64,000 bases of DNA from Tsuneonella flava. Its GTDB lineage: Bacteria > Pseudomonadota > Alphaproteobacteria > Sphingomonadales > Sphingomonadaceae. The position numbers were made by a program, and so were the translations under genes. A model generated the notes under the pieces. That model was given only the letters and a program-made list of their open reading frames with translations, ran no database searches and was not told the DNA's origin. Location: assembly GCF_002870965.1 (NCBI RefSeq), contig NZ_PHSO01000005.1, positions 310,001 through 374,000 of the forward strand, in the 5' to 3' direction. Shown piece by piece: positions 26,095 through 36,075 of the stretch (position 1 is the stretch's first letter; every line of letters starts with the position of its first letter).

Positions 26095-26379
26095 ATGTCC
26101 GACGACGAATCCAAGGTCGCACCCGCCGATAATGGCGCGGCGGGTGCATACTGGCGGGAAAATATCCGCCTGCTCGTATTACTGATGGCTATCTGGTTTC
26201 TGGTGTCGTTTGGCGCCGGGATCCTGTTCCGTCCGTTCCTCGATCAGTTCCACATTGGCGGTTTCCCGCTGGGTTTCTGGTTCGCGCAACAGGGTTCGAT
26301 CTACGTCTTCATGGCGCTGGTCTTCTTCTACACGTGGAAGATGAAACGGATCGAACGCAAATACGATCTCGACGATTGA
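26095..26379 (+). CDS. DUF4212 small subunit of sodium/solute symporter
   Basis: The protein has 94 residues. It has two hydrophobic segments (about 24-45 and 62-82) separated by a short loop with FRPFLDQFHIGGFPLGFWFAQQG motifs split across it, and a basic cytoplasmic end KMKRIERKYDLDD. This matches the DUF4212 (TIGR03647) partner of VC_2705-type symporters. RBS GGGGGAGG is strong. It lies 10 bp upstream of the large symporter and is surely co-translated with it. Confidence 0.9.
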   Translation: MSDDESKVAPADNGAAGAYWRENIRLLVLLMAIWFLVSFGAGILFRPFLDQFHIGGFPLGFWFAQQGSIYVFMALVFFYTWKMKRIERKYDLDD

Positions 26380-26389
26380 GGAGGGGCGC

Positions 26390-28165
26390 ATGTCTACGCA
26401 AGCACTGATCTATCTCTTCGTCGGGCTCAGTTTCGCGCTGTATATCGGCATCGCCATCTGGACGCGGGCCGGTTCGACCAAGGAATTCTATGTCGCCGGT
26501 GGCGGTGTCCACCCGATTGCAAACGGTATGGCGACTGCCGCCGACTGGATGAGCGCGGCTAGCTTCATTTCGATGGCCGGGTTGATCGCCTTCATGGGCT
26601 ATGACGGTTCGGTCTATCTGATGGGCTGGACCGGCGGATATGTGATGCTGGCGCTGTTGCTGGCGCCCTATCTGCGAAAATTCGGCCAGTTCACTGTGCC
26701 CGATTTCATCGGCACCCGCTATTATTCCAAAGTTGCCCGGACAGTGGCGGTTATCTGTCTGATTTTCATCAGCTTCACATATATCGCCGGGCAGATGCGC
26801 GGCGTTGGTATCGTGTTCAGCCGGTTTCTCGATGTCGATATCGAACTGGGTGTTATCATCGGGATGTGCATCGTCTTCTTCTACGCCGTGCTCGGCGGGA
26901 TGAAGGGGATCACCTATACGCAGGTGGCGCAATACTGTGTGCTGATCTTTGCCTACATGGTTCCGGCGATCTTCATTTCGATCCTCATCACCGGCAATCC
27001 GGTGCCGCAACTCGGCCTCGGTTCGATGGTGAACGACGGTTCGGGGATGTATGTCCTGCAGAAGCTGGACCAGTCGCTGCAGCTGATGGGCTTCGGCCCC
27101 TACACCGATGGCAGCAAGTCGATGATCGACGTCTTCTGCATTACGGCCGCGCTGATGGTCGGCACAGCCGGCCTGCCGCATGTGATCGTGCGTTTCTTCA
27201 CTGTGCCCAAGGCATCGGACGCGCGCAAATCGGCAGGGTGGGCGCTGGTTTTCATCGCGCTGCTTTACACCACGGCCCCGGCTGTGGCGGCATTTGCGCG
27301 GCTGAACTTCAACAGCGAAGTCAACAACACCAGCTACGAACAGGCCCCCGGCTGGTTCAAGAACTGGGAGAAGAACGGCCTGATCGCGTGGGTCGACAAG
27401 AACGCCGATGGCAAGATGGAAATCGAGAAGGGCGATCCGTTCAAAGGCGCACCCGAGTTCGCGGATGGCACCGGCCCGAATGGACAGCGTCTGCTGACCA
27501 ATGAAATCGACAGCGAAAACGGCAACGAAGTCTATGTCGATAAAGACATCATGGTCCTCGCCAACCCGGAAATCGCCAAGCTTCCCGGCTGGGTGATTGC
27601 ACTGGTGGCGGCGGGCGGTCTGGCTGCGGCACTGTCCACTGCGGCGGGGCTGTTGCTGGTGATTTCCACCGCTGTGGCACACGATTTGCTGAAGAAGACC
27701 TTCAAACCCGATATTTCGGAAAAGGGTGAACTGCTGGCTGCACGTGTGGCGGCGACAGCGGCGATTGTCGTCGCGGGCGTTCTCGGCATCTATCCTCCGG
27801 GATGGGTGGCGCAGGTGGTTGCCTTTGCGTTCGGGCTGGCAGCGGCTTCGCTGTTCCCGGCGATCTTCATGGGGATTTTCACCAAGGGGATGAACAAGGA
27901 AGGCGCGATCGCCGGGATGCTCACCGGCCTGGTGTTCACATTCAGCTACATCGCATATTTCAAGCTGATGAATCCCGATGCCAATGTGGCTGAAAACTGG
28001 CTGCTGGGCATTTCACCGGAAGGGATCGGTGTAATCGGCATGGTGCTCAACTTCGCGGTCGCGCTGGTCGTGGCGAAGATGACCGCTCCACCGCCTGCGG
28101 AAATCGATGCGCTGGTCGAATCGATCCGTGTTCCGCGCGGCGCAGGGGATGCACACGCTCACTGA
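26390..28165 (+). CDS. Sodium:solute symporter, VC_2705/ActP-like (acetate and short monocarboxylate uptake)
   Basis: The protein has 591 residues and about 13 transmembrane segments of the SSS family, with RBS GAGGAGG. The N-terminus (YVAGGGVHPIANGMATAADWMSAASF) is typical of ActP relatives when read in two pieces, and GTAGLPHVIVRFFT marks the central core. An unusual soluble loop of about 90 residues interrupts the second half; it contains DKNADGKMEIE, an EF-hand-like calcium motif, as in other VC_2705 subfamily members. With DUF4212 it should form a two-subunit uptake system for acetate or propionate. CrbS, CrbR, acs and prpE nearby support this. A hairpin terminator follows. Confidence 0.9.
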   Translation: MSTQALIYLFVGLSFALYIGIAIWTRAGSTKEFYVAGGGVHPIANGMATAADWMSAASFISMAGLIAFMGYDGSVYLMGWTGGYVMLALLLAPYLRKFGQFTVPDFIGTRYYSKVARTVAVICLIFISFTYIAGQMRGVGIVFSRFLDVDIELGVIIGMCIVFFYAVLGGMKGITYTQVAQYCVLIFAYMVPAIFISILITGNPVPQLGLGSMVNDGSGMYVLQKLDQSLQLMGFGPYTDGSKSMIDVFCITAALMVGTAGLPHVIVRFFTVPKASDARKSAGWALVFIALLYTTAPAVAAFARLNFNSEVNNTSYEQAPGWFKNWEKNGLIAWVDKNADGKMEIEKGDPFKGAPEFADGTGPNGQRLLTNEIDSENGNEVYVDKDIMVLANPEIAKLPGWVIALVAAGGLAAALSTAAGLLLVISTAVAHDLLKKTFKPDISEKGELLAARVAATAAIVVAGVLGIYPPGWVAQVVAFAFGLAAASLFPAIFMGIFTKGMNKEGAIAGMLTGLVFTFSYIAYFKLMNPDANVAENWLLGISPEGIGVIGMVLNFAVALVVAKMTAPPPAEIDALVESIRVPRGAGDAHAH

Positions 28166-28202
28166 TTTGGCGAAGCTTCGGGTTACACCGGGCAGGTATT
28201 GG

Positions 28203-28237
28203 CGGGGGCGGCAGGAAACTGTCGCCCCCGTTGCCCT
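28203..28237 (+). terminator. Hairpin terminator after the symporter
   Basis: The stem CGGGGGCG/CGCCCCCG (28203-28210 and 28223-28230) has a 12-base loop and is followed by TTGCCCTTTC, a weak T-rich tail. It would lower expression of the downstream kinase relative to the symporter. Confidence 0.5.
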
Positions 28238-28281
28238 TTCCCGCTAGGCTGTTTGCCGAAGGGAGAGGGGCTGCACAGCCG

Positions 28282-31200
28282 ATGATGGGGTGGTACGTTC
28301 CGGTTATCGTCGCCGCGCTCTATGCGGCAACGCTGTTCTGGCTGGCCCATGCCGCCGACTGGCCATCGCTGTCGCGCTTCGCGGATCGCCACACCCGCTT
28401 TGTGTTCGGGCTGGCGCTGGCGGTATATTGCACGAGCTGGACATTCTTCGGCGCAGTCGGCACTGCGGTGTCTGCGGGGCTGCAATTCCTGCCGATTTAT
28501 CTCGGCCCGATCATTATGTTCGCGCTGTTTCCCCGCTTCGTAGAGCGGGTGTTGCAAGTGGGCAAAGCGCAACATTCGACGTCGATCGCGGATTTTCTGT
28601 CGGCACGATACGGCAAAAGCAGTTGGGTCGCTGCATTGGTGACGATGACTGCGCTGTTCGGGGCAGTGCCCTACATGGCGTTGCAGTTGAAATCGGTCAG
28701 CCAGACGCTCGCCGCATTGTCGCCGGGTATCGATGCTTATCTCTCTGACGGGGGAACCGGACTGGCCGTTGCTGGCAGCATGGCAGCATTCGCGGTGCTG
28801 TTCGGCACCGAGCGGCTCGACCTGACACAACACAACCGCGGGATGGTGCTGGCAATCGCGATGGAAGCGGTTGTTAAATTCATCGCCATCGCAGCGGTAG
28901 CGATTTTCGCGATCGCCATGCTCGCGGGTAACGTTTCCGCTGGGGCAATTGCCGATGCGGCAAACCAGCAGTTCTCTCTCTCTCAGATCGACAGCCGGTT
29001 TATCGTACTGACATTCCTGGGGGCGATGGCGGTTCTGTGCCTTCCCCGACAGTTTCATATGCTGGTGGTGGAGGCGCGGGCGGACCGGATGCAGGGCGCG
29101 ATGCGCTGGCTGTTTCCGACATATCTGGCGCTGATTTGCCTTGCAGTCGTGCCGGTGGTGCTCGCCGGGCGGATGCTGATGGATCATACAGCCAGCGCCG
29201 ACATGCTGATGATCGATCTGCCGCTTGCTTTCGACGCGCACACGCTGGGACTGCTGGCATTTATCGGCGGGTTTTCGGCATCGACCGGGATGGTCGTCGT
29301 CACCAGCATTGCCCTGTCGGGCATGGTGACCAACGATCTGATCGTGCCGACATTTTTCGGGGATCGGCTGCGTCAGCCCGGCGATGTCCGCGATATTGGC
29401 AGCAAGCTGATCCCGATCCGCCGGGCGTCGATTATCGTACTGCTGGCGACTGCCTGGCTCTACGGCCGTGCAGCGAACGATGCCACGCTGGCCGGATTGG
29501 GGGAGATTGCATTTGCCGGTGCGGCGCAATTCGCGCCCGGTTTGTTGCTGGGGTTTTTCTGGCGCGGAGCCAACAAGACCGGGATGATCGCCGGACTGGC
29601 CGGTGGGTGTATCGCCTGGCTGTTATTGCTGGCACTGCCGGTGTTCGGGCCGGAACTGGTATCGATCCGCATAACCGACGATCCTCTGGTGTCCGGCACG
29701 GTTATCAGTCTGACGATCAACCTGCTGTTGTTTGTGGTGTTCTCGCTCGCCGGGGAAGATAGTCTGGTCGACCGGGTGCAGGCGATGGCGTTTATTGAAC
29801 GCGATGGAGCAAGCGCCTCACCCGATCTGATCGATACCCGCGCGCAAGTGGCCGATTTCCGCCTGCTGCTGAGCCAGTTTCTGGGCGAGCGGCAGGCACG
29901 CGAAGCACTCAATGCGCTGCGACTGGAAACCGGGCGCCCCTATCGCGACACCGACCGTGCCGACGGGGCTTTGGCGGACAAGAGCGAGCGGCTGATCAGT
30001 GCGATCCTGGGCGCATCGTCGGCCAAGGCGCTGATACAGTCGACCATCGAAGGCGATCCCGTCGCTCTGGAGCGGGTAGTGGCGATGTTCGACGAAACGT
30101 CGCAGCGGTTGCAGTTCGGTGCAGGGCTGTTGCAGATCGCCATCGAGAACATCGATCAGGGCATATCGGTGGTCGATGACGAATTGCGACTGGTGGCGTG
30201 GAATACACGCTATGTCGAGATGTTCCACTACCCTGCCGATCTGGTGGAGCCGGGCAGGCCGATTGCCGATCTGTTGCGGTATAACATGCGCGTTCTGGGG
30301 TTCGATCCGTCTTCCATCGAAGGGGAGATCGCCAAGCGACTGGCGCATCTGCGCGCTGGCAAGCGGCATAGCACAGAGCGTGTGCTGCCCGACGGACGGG
30401 TATTACGCGTGCTGGGCAATGCCGCGCCGAGCGGCGGCTATGTCACGACCTACACCGACATCACTGCCGACCGCGTGGCGGAGCAGGCGCTGGAAGCCAA
30501 AGTGTACGAGCGGACACAGCAGTTGGTCGAAGCCAATACCGCGCTGGAGGCAGCGACGCGTTCGAAAACCCGCTTTCTGGCGGCGGCCAGCCACGATCTG
30601 GTGCAGCCGATGAACGCTGCACGGCTGTTCGCAGGGGCATTGGCGGAACGGATGGATCACGGTGAAGCGCAGGCGCGTGACCGGCAGCTGCTGGAACAGA
30701 TCGACCGTTCGATCCTGACTGCCGACCGATTGTTGCGGGCGTTGCTCGACATCTCGCGGCTCGATGGTGGCAGTGTTACGCTCAAGCGCACGCGGTTTTC
30801 GCTCGATCGGGCGTTTGCCGATGTCGCCAGTGAATTCGAAGTGCAATCGCGCGCCAAAGGGCTCGATCTGCGGGTCATCCCTTCCGGCCTGTGGCTGGAG
30901 ACCGACCGCGGACTGTTCATTTCGGTGCTGCAGAACCTCGTTACCAATGCGCTGCGCTATACCGACAGCGGCAAAGTGCTGGTGGGTGCGCTGCGGCGCG
31001 GGCGCAAAGTGGAAATTGTCGTTGCGGACACCGGGCCGGGTATCGATCCGGCGGACCGGCATCGCATCTTCGATGAATTCACCCGGCTGCACCCGGATCG
31101 CGATGGCGATGGGCTGGGGCTTGGCCTTGCCATCGTGCAGCGGATTGCCACGATGTTGGGCACGGTGGTGCAGCTTAACAGTATGCCTGGGCGTGGCAGC

Positions 31201-31638
31201 CGCTTTTCCTTCCGTATCGACCGGACCGAGCCTGCTCAGCCCGAAGCGCAGCCAGTGGAGATACCCCCTGCTTCATCTGCGCGCGCGGGTGTGCCAGTGC
31301 TGTGTATCGACAACGATCCCGCAAGCCGAGAGGCGATGGCCGCGTTGCTGGGAAAGTGGGGCTTCACGGTTGTTGCTGTGAACCATCCCGACGATGTCGA
31401 TCCGGCTTTTCGCCCGGCATTGCTCGTGCTCGATTATCGCCTCGACGACGGGCTGACCGGCGATGTGGCGAGCGAGATTCTGGCGGCCCGCTGGGGCGAA
31501 TTGCCACCGGCGATCCTGCTGACCGCGGAAGAAACGGAGGAAACCGAGCAGGCCGCTGCCCGCATCGGCGCCCAGCGTATGATCAAGCCTGCCAGCCCGG
31601 CAACATTGCGGGCGCTGGTCAATTCACTGGTGCGGTAG
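28282..31638 (+). CDS. crbS: CrbS-type hybrid sensor kinase with N-terminal SSS transporter domain
   Basis: The protein has 1118 residues; the ATG at 28282 follows AGGGAGAGGGG. Residues 1 to about 500 form a sodium/solute-symporter-like membrane domain, about 615-730 a PAS domain (IENIDQGISVVD), then a short coiled coil, HisKA with phospho-acceptor H771 (AASHDLVQPMN), HATPase (LVTNALRYTDSG, DTGPGI) and a C-terminal receiver with D1051 (LVLDYRLDDG). This transporter-kinase fusion is CrbS, which with CrbR controls acs in the acetate switch of Vibrio and Pseudomonas. Its partner CrbR is encoded convergently 178 bp away. Whether the SSS part transports or only senses cannot be told from sequence. 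Confidence 0.92.
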   Translation: MMGWYVPVIVAALYAATLFWLAHAADWPSLSRFADRHTRFVFGLALAVYCTSWTFFGAVGTAVSAGLQFLPIYLGPIIMFALFPRFVERVLQVGKAQHSTSIADFLSARYGKSSWVAALVTMTALFGAVPYMALQLKSVSQTLAALSPGIDAYLSDGGTGLAVAGSMAAFAVLFGTERLDLTQHNRGMVLAIAMEAVVKFIAIAAVAIFAIAMLAGNVSAGAIADAANQQFSLSQIDSRFIVLTFLGAMAVLCLPRQFHMLVVEARADRMQGAMRWLFPTYLALICLAVVPVVLAGRMLMDHTASADMLMIDLPLAFDAHTLGLLAFIGGFSASTGMVVVTSIALSGMVTNDLIVPTFFGDRLRQPGDVRDIGSKLIPIRRASIIVLLATAWLYGRAANDATLAGLGEIAFAGAAQFAPGLLLGFFWRGANKTGMIAGLAGGCIAWLLLLALPVFGPELVSIRITDDPLVSGTVISLTINLLLFVVFSLAGEDSLVDRVQAMAFIERDGASASPDLIDTRAQVADFRLLLSQFLGERQAREALNALRLETGRPYRDTDRADGALADKSERLISAILGASSAKALIQSTIEGDPVALERVVAMFDETSQRLQFGAGLLQIAIENIDQGISVVDDELRLVAWNTRYVEMFHYPADLVEPGRPIADLLRYNMRVLGFDPSSIEGEIAKRLAHLRAGKRHSTERVLPDGRVLRVLGNAAPSGGYVTTYTDITADRVAEQALEAKVYERTQQLVEANTALEAATRSKTRFLAAASHDLVQPMNAARLFAGALAERMDHGEAQARDRQLLEQIDRSILTADRLLRALLDISRLDGGSVTLKRTRFSLDRAFADVASEFEVQSRAKGLDLRVIPSGLWLETDRGLFISVLQNLVTNALRYTDSGKVLVGALRRGRKVEIVVADTGPGIDPADRHRIFDEFTRLHPDRDGDGLGLGLAIVQRIATMLGTVVQLNSMPGRGSRFSFRIDRTEPAQPEAQPVEIPPASSARAGVPVLCIDNDPASREAMAALLGKWGFTVVAVNHPDDVDPAFRPALLVLDYRLDDGLTGDVASEILAARWGELPPAILLTAEETEETEQAAARIGAQRMIKPASPATLRALVNSLVR

Positions 31639-31657
31639 AGGCTGGCAGGCGAAAGCG

Positions 31658-31694
31658 CACCTCACCTCACCTCACCTCACCTCACCTCACCTCA
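31658..31694. repeat. Pentanucleotide tandem repeat (CTCAC)n, about seven copies
   Basis: A 37-bp run of CTCAC units begins 20 bp after the crbS stop, between the convergent crbS and crbR genes. The copies are perfect except for the truncated last one. It is non-coding and has no counterpart elsewhere in the window. Such runs vary in length by slipped-strand pairing. Confidence 0.9.
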
Positions 31695-31722
31695 AAATTC
31701 GACACACGATGCCCCCGCCCTT

Positions 31723-31777
31723 CGTCATCGCGAGGAGCCGTCAGGCGACGGATTGCTTCACTCCGTTCGCAATGATG
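31723..31777 (+). repeat. Intergenic repeat family A, internally deleted copy
   Basis: The left end (CGTCATCGCGAGGAGCCG) and the right end (GCTTCACTCCGTTCGCAA) of the roughly 120-bp family A element are joined at TCAGGCGA, the short direct repeat present near both ends of full copies. The middle of about 65 bp is missing. Confidence 0.8.
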
Positions 31778-31816
31778 ACAGGGAGGTGAGCTCCGCAAGG
31801 TCGCGGCGATGGCGGG

Positions 31817-32443
31817 CTATACCGCCCCGGAGGTGTCGAGGTGTTTTGCCAGTAACGTCGCTTGCGTTCGGTTGGTTACACCCAGACGGCGGAAAATCGC
31901 GGTGATGTGCGCTTTCACAGTCGCTTCGCTGATGTCCATTGCATAGGCGATCTGTTTGTTGAGCAGACCTTGCGCCACGAACTGCAGAATGCGGGTTTGC
32001 GCCGGGGTCAGCGAGGCGAGGCGGACGATGGCGTCATCACTGTCGCTTTCATCTGCCACTTCGGGGAAGCTGAGATCGCCGCTCTGCACCAGTGCGAGCG
32101 CGCCCGTCATCTCTTCCAGCGATGCCGTTTTGGGGATGAAGCCCGATGCCCCCAGTTCACGTGCGCCGGAGATTACCCGCGGATCGTCACTGGCGGAAAT
32201 CACCACTACCGGCACCGCCGGATGGCTCTTCCGCAGATCGAGCAACGGGCCCAGTCCGGCGCTGTCGGCCATATGCAGGTCGAGCGTGACCAGTTCCACC
32301 TGCCCGTCCATCACGGCGCGCTGGGCAGAGGCAGCATCGGATACTTCCACGATATCGTGATCGGGCCAGACCCGCTCGACCGAAGCGCGGATCGCTGCGC
32401 GCATCAGCGGATGATCGTCTGTAATGATGATCCGCCGGGCCAT
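31817..32443 (-). CDS. crbR: CrbR-type response regulator, LuxR/NarL family
   Basis: The protein has 208 residues. The receiver domain (1-125) has the acidic pair D9/D10, phospho-acceptor D55 (LVTLDLHMADS), a Ser/Thr switch in VVISASDD and K104 (FIPKTAS). A LuxR-type helix-turn-helix occupies about 143-200 (LTPAQTRILQFVAQGL, SEATVKAHI). This is the partner of CrbS and activates acetyl-CoA synthetase in characterised systems. It begins 4 bp after the acs stop on the same strand, so acs and crbR form one operon, a positive-feedback arrangement. Confidence 0.9.
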   Translation of the reverse strand: MARRIIITDDHPLMRAAIRASVERVWPDHDIVEVSDAASAQRAVMDGQVELVTLDLHMADSAGLGPLLDLRKSHPAVPVVVISASDDPRVISGARELGASGFIPKTASLEEMTGALALVQSGDLSFPEVADESDSDDAIVRLASLTPAQTRILQFVAQGLLNKQIAYAMDISEATVKAHITAIFRRLGVTNRTQATLLAKHLDTSGAV

Positions 32444-32447
32444 CGGA

Positions 32448-34415
<1,968 letters not shown>

Positions 34416-34509
34416 TGTCCAACTCCCGTTTTCATCTTCTTGATCGCGTTTCCCGATTCGCTGATCGGGGACGGTCGGCAATAGTATCGTATGTTACCCG
34501 CTCAGGCCT

Positions 34510-34522
34510 TACGACCATCGTA
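34510..34522. promoter_or_regulatory. Palindrome in the acsA/porin divergent promoter (candidate CrbR site)
   Basis: TACGA-CCA-TCGTA is a perfect 5-bp inverted repeat with a 3-base spacer in the 191-bp divergent region. A second related TATCGTA occurs about 25 bp to its left. Given that acs is the known CrbR target, this is the best candidate for the CrbR site. No footprint is available, so the assignment is inference. Confidence 0.4.
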
Positions 34523-34606
34523 GTATAGACGATTTGCCGATAGAAACACCCCTGCGGGAATGCGAATTCTCCTCGCCGAAAATCATAATGGTGTGGGAGA
34601 AGTCCA

Positions 34607-36004
34607 GTGAAATATCGAACGACGCGAAAGGCGACGGTGCGACTGGCAGTATGCCTGATGACGGCAAGTGCACTGGTGCCTGTCAGTGTTCGGGCGAAGA
34701 CCGGCGAGTCTGTCGAACAACGGCTCGACAGGCTGGAAGCGATGATCGTTTCACTGCAGCAACAGATGAACACAGGGCAAGCGCCCAGCGCGCAGCAGGC
34801 CGAAGCGGTCAGCCAGTTACGTTCTGCCGTCGAAGCAACGCGGGCGCAGAGTCAGCAACTGGCGGCGCAGCAGGCCGAAACCGAAGCCCGTGTCGCGCAA
34901 GTCGAAAAAACGAACTCTGCCGATGGATTTTCGGTGGGCGACACGCGAGTCACGCTGGGCGGTTATATCAAGCTGGATGGCAAAACGATCCGCACCAGCG
35001 GCGGGCAGATGGCCAACGGTTCGGTCGGGCGCGACTTCCTCTTGCCGGGCCTGATCCCGGTCGGTGGCGCTGCGTCGGGCTGGGATACCGATTTCCACGC
35101 CCGGCAAAGCCGGATTATCGTGAAAACCAGCACGCCGGTGGGCGATAAGTCGGTCGGGACGCACCTCGAACTCGATTTCATGACGACCAGCGGCGGCGAT
35201 CAGCGGGTGTCGAACAGTTACTCGCCCAGAATGCGGCAGGCGTTCATCACCTATGACGGGTGGCTGTTCGGGCAGACATGGTCGACGTTCCAGAATGTCT
35301 CCGCTCTGCCCGATACGCTCGATTTTGTCGGGACCATGCCGGGTACGGTGTTCGTGCGCCAGCCGATGATCCGCTACAAATCGAAAGATGGCCTGTCGGT
35401 CGCAGTCGAAAATCCTGAAACCACGCTGACCAGTGCCACCGGCGCGCGTATTCAGCCGGGCGACGATAAGCTGCCCGATTTCGTGCTGCGCTACGACAAA
35501 TCGGGCTTTGCGATTGCCGGGATCGTGCGCCAGTTGAGCGCGTCCGACGCGATTCTGCCGAGCAGCGACAGCGCGGTGGCCTATGGCGTCAGCGTTTCGG
35601 GCGTGGTGCCGTTTGGTGGCAAGGATGACCTGCGTTTCATGGCCACGGCGGGCAAGGGGCTGGGGCGCTATCTCGGCGCGAACATCGTCAACGACGCGGC
35701 AATCGATGCGTCGGGCAAGCTCGATCCGATTGCGACCTATTCCGGCTTTGCCGCCTATCGCCATTTCTGGGGGCCGAAACTGCGTTCGACCATCGCAGGC
35801 AGTTACTTCAAGGCGGATAATCCCGTGCTGTTGACCGGTAATACCCCTACCGATGAAGTGTGGAATGCGCTGGCTAACATCATCTATTCGCCGGTGCCCA
35901 AGCTCGATCTCGGGATTGAATACATGTACGCCAACCGAAAGAACGAAGCAGGGTTGGACGGGAATCTTCAGCAAGTGCAGGTTTCCGCCAAATATGCATT
36001 CTAA
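34607..36004 (+). CDS. DcaP-like outer-membrane porin
   Basis: The protein has 465 residues. A signal peptide ends near residue 30 (VSVRAK). Residues 32-105 are a coiled coil with leucine/glutamine heptads (VEQRLDRLEAMIVSLQQQ), then a barrel begins with VTLGGYIKLDGK and ends in the outer-membrane signature VSAKYAF. A coiled-coil trimerisation stalk followed by a 16-strand barrel is the DcaP architecture (DcaP trimeric porins carry dicarboxylates and other small acids). It is divergent from acsA and upstream of prpE, so it probably admits short-chain carboxylates through the outer membrane. Confidence 0.85.
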   Translation: MKYRTTRKATVRLAVCLMTASALVPVSVRAKTGESVEQRLDRLEAMIVSLQQQMNTGQAPSAQQAEAVSQLRSAVEATRAQSQQLAAQQAETEARVAQVEKTNSADGFSVGDTRVTLGGYIKLDGKTIRTSGGQMANGSVGRDFLLPGLIPVGGAASGWDTDFHARQSRIIVKTSTPVGDKSVGTHLELDFMTTSGGDQRVSNSYSPRMRQAFITYDGWLFGQTWSTFQNVSALPDTLDFVGTMPGTVFVRQPMIRYKSKDGLSVAVENPETTLTSATGARIQPGDDKLPDFVLRYDKSGFAIAGIVRQLSASDAILPSSDSAVAYGVSVSGVVPFGGKDDLRFMATAGKGLGRYLGANIVNDAAIDASGKLDPIATYSGFAAYRHFWGPKLRSTIAGSYFKADNPVLLTGNTPTDEVWNALANIIYSPVPKLDLGIEYMYANRKNEAGLDGNLQQVQVSAKYAF

Positions 36005-36027
36005 CGGTCGCATTATCGCATGAATTA

Positions 36028-36057
36028 CCGGGCGGCCCCATTGTGCGGGCCGCCCGG
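36028..36057. promoter_or_regulatory. Perfect 11-bp hairpin between the porin and prpE
   Basis: CCGGGCGGCCC/GGGCCGCCCGG with an 8-base loop lies 6 bp before the prpE RBS. No T run follows, so it looks more like an intercistronic mRNA-stability or processing hairpin than a terminator. Confidence 0.45.
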
Positions 36058-36075
36058 CCATTTGGAGAGGATACG

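Noticed and set aside
31658-31694. CTCAC run as part of a coding frame or CRISPR repeat
   Set aside because: It follows the crbS stop, is outside any supported frame and has no spacers.
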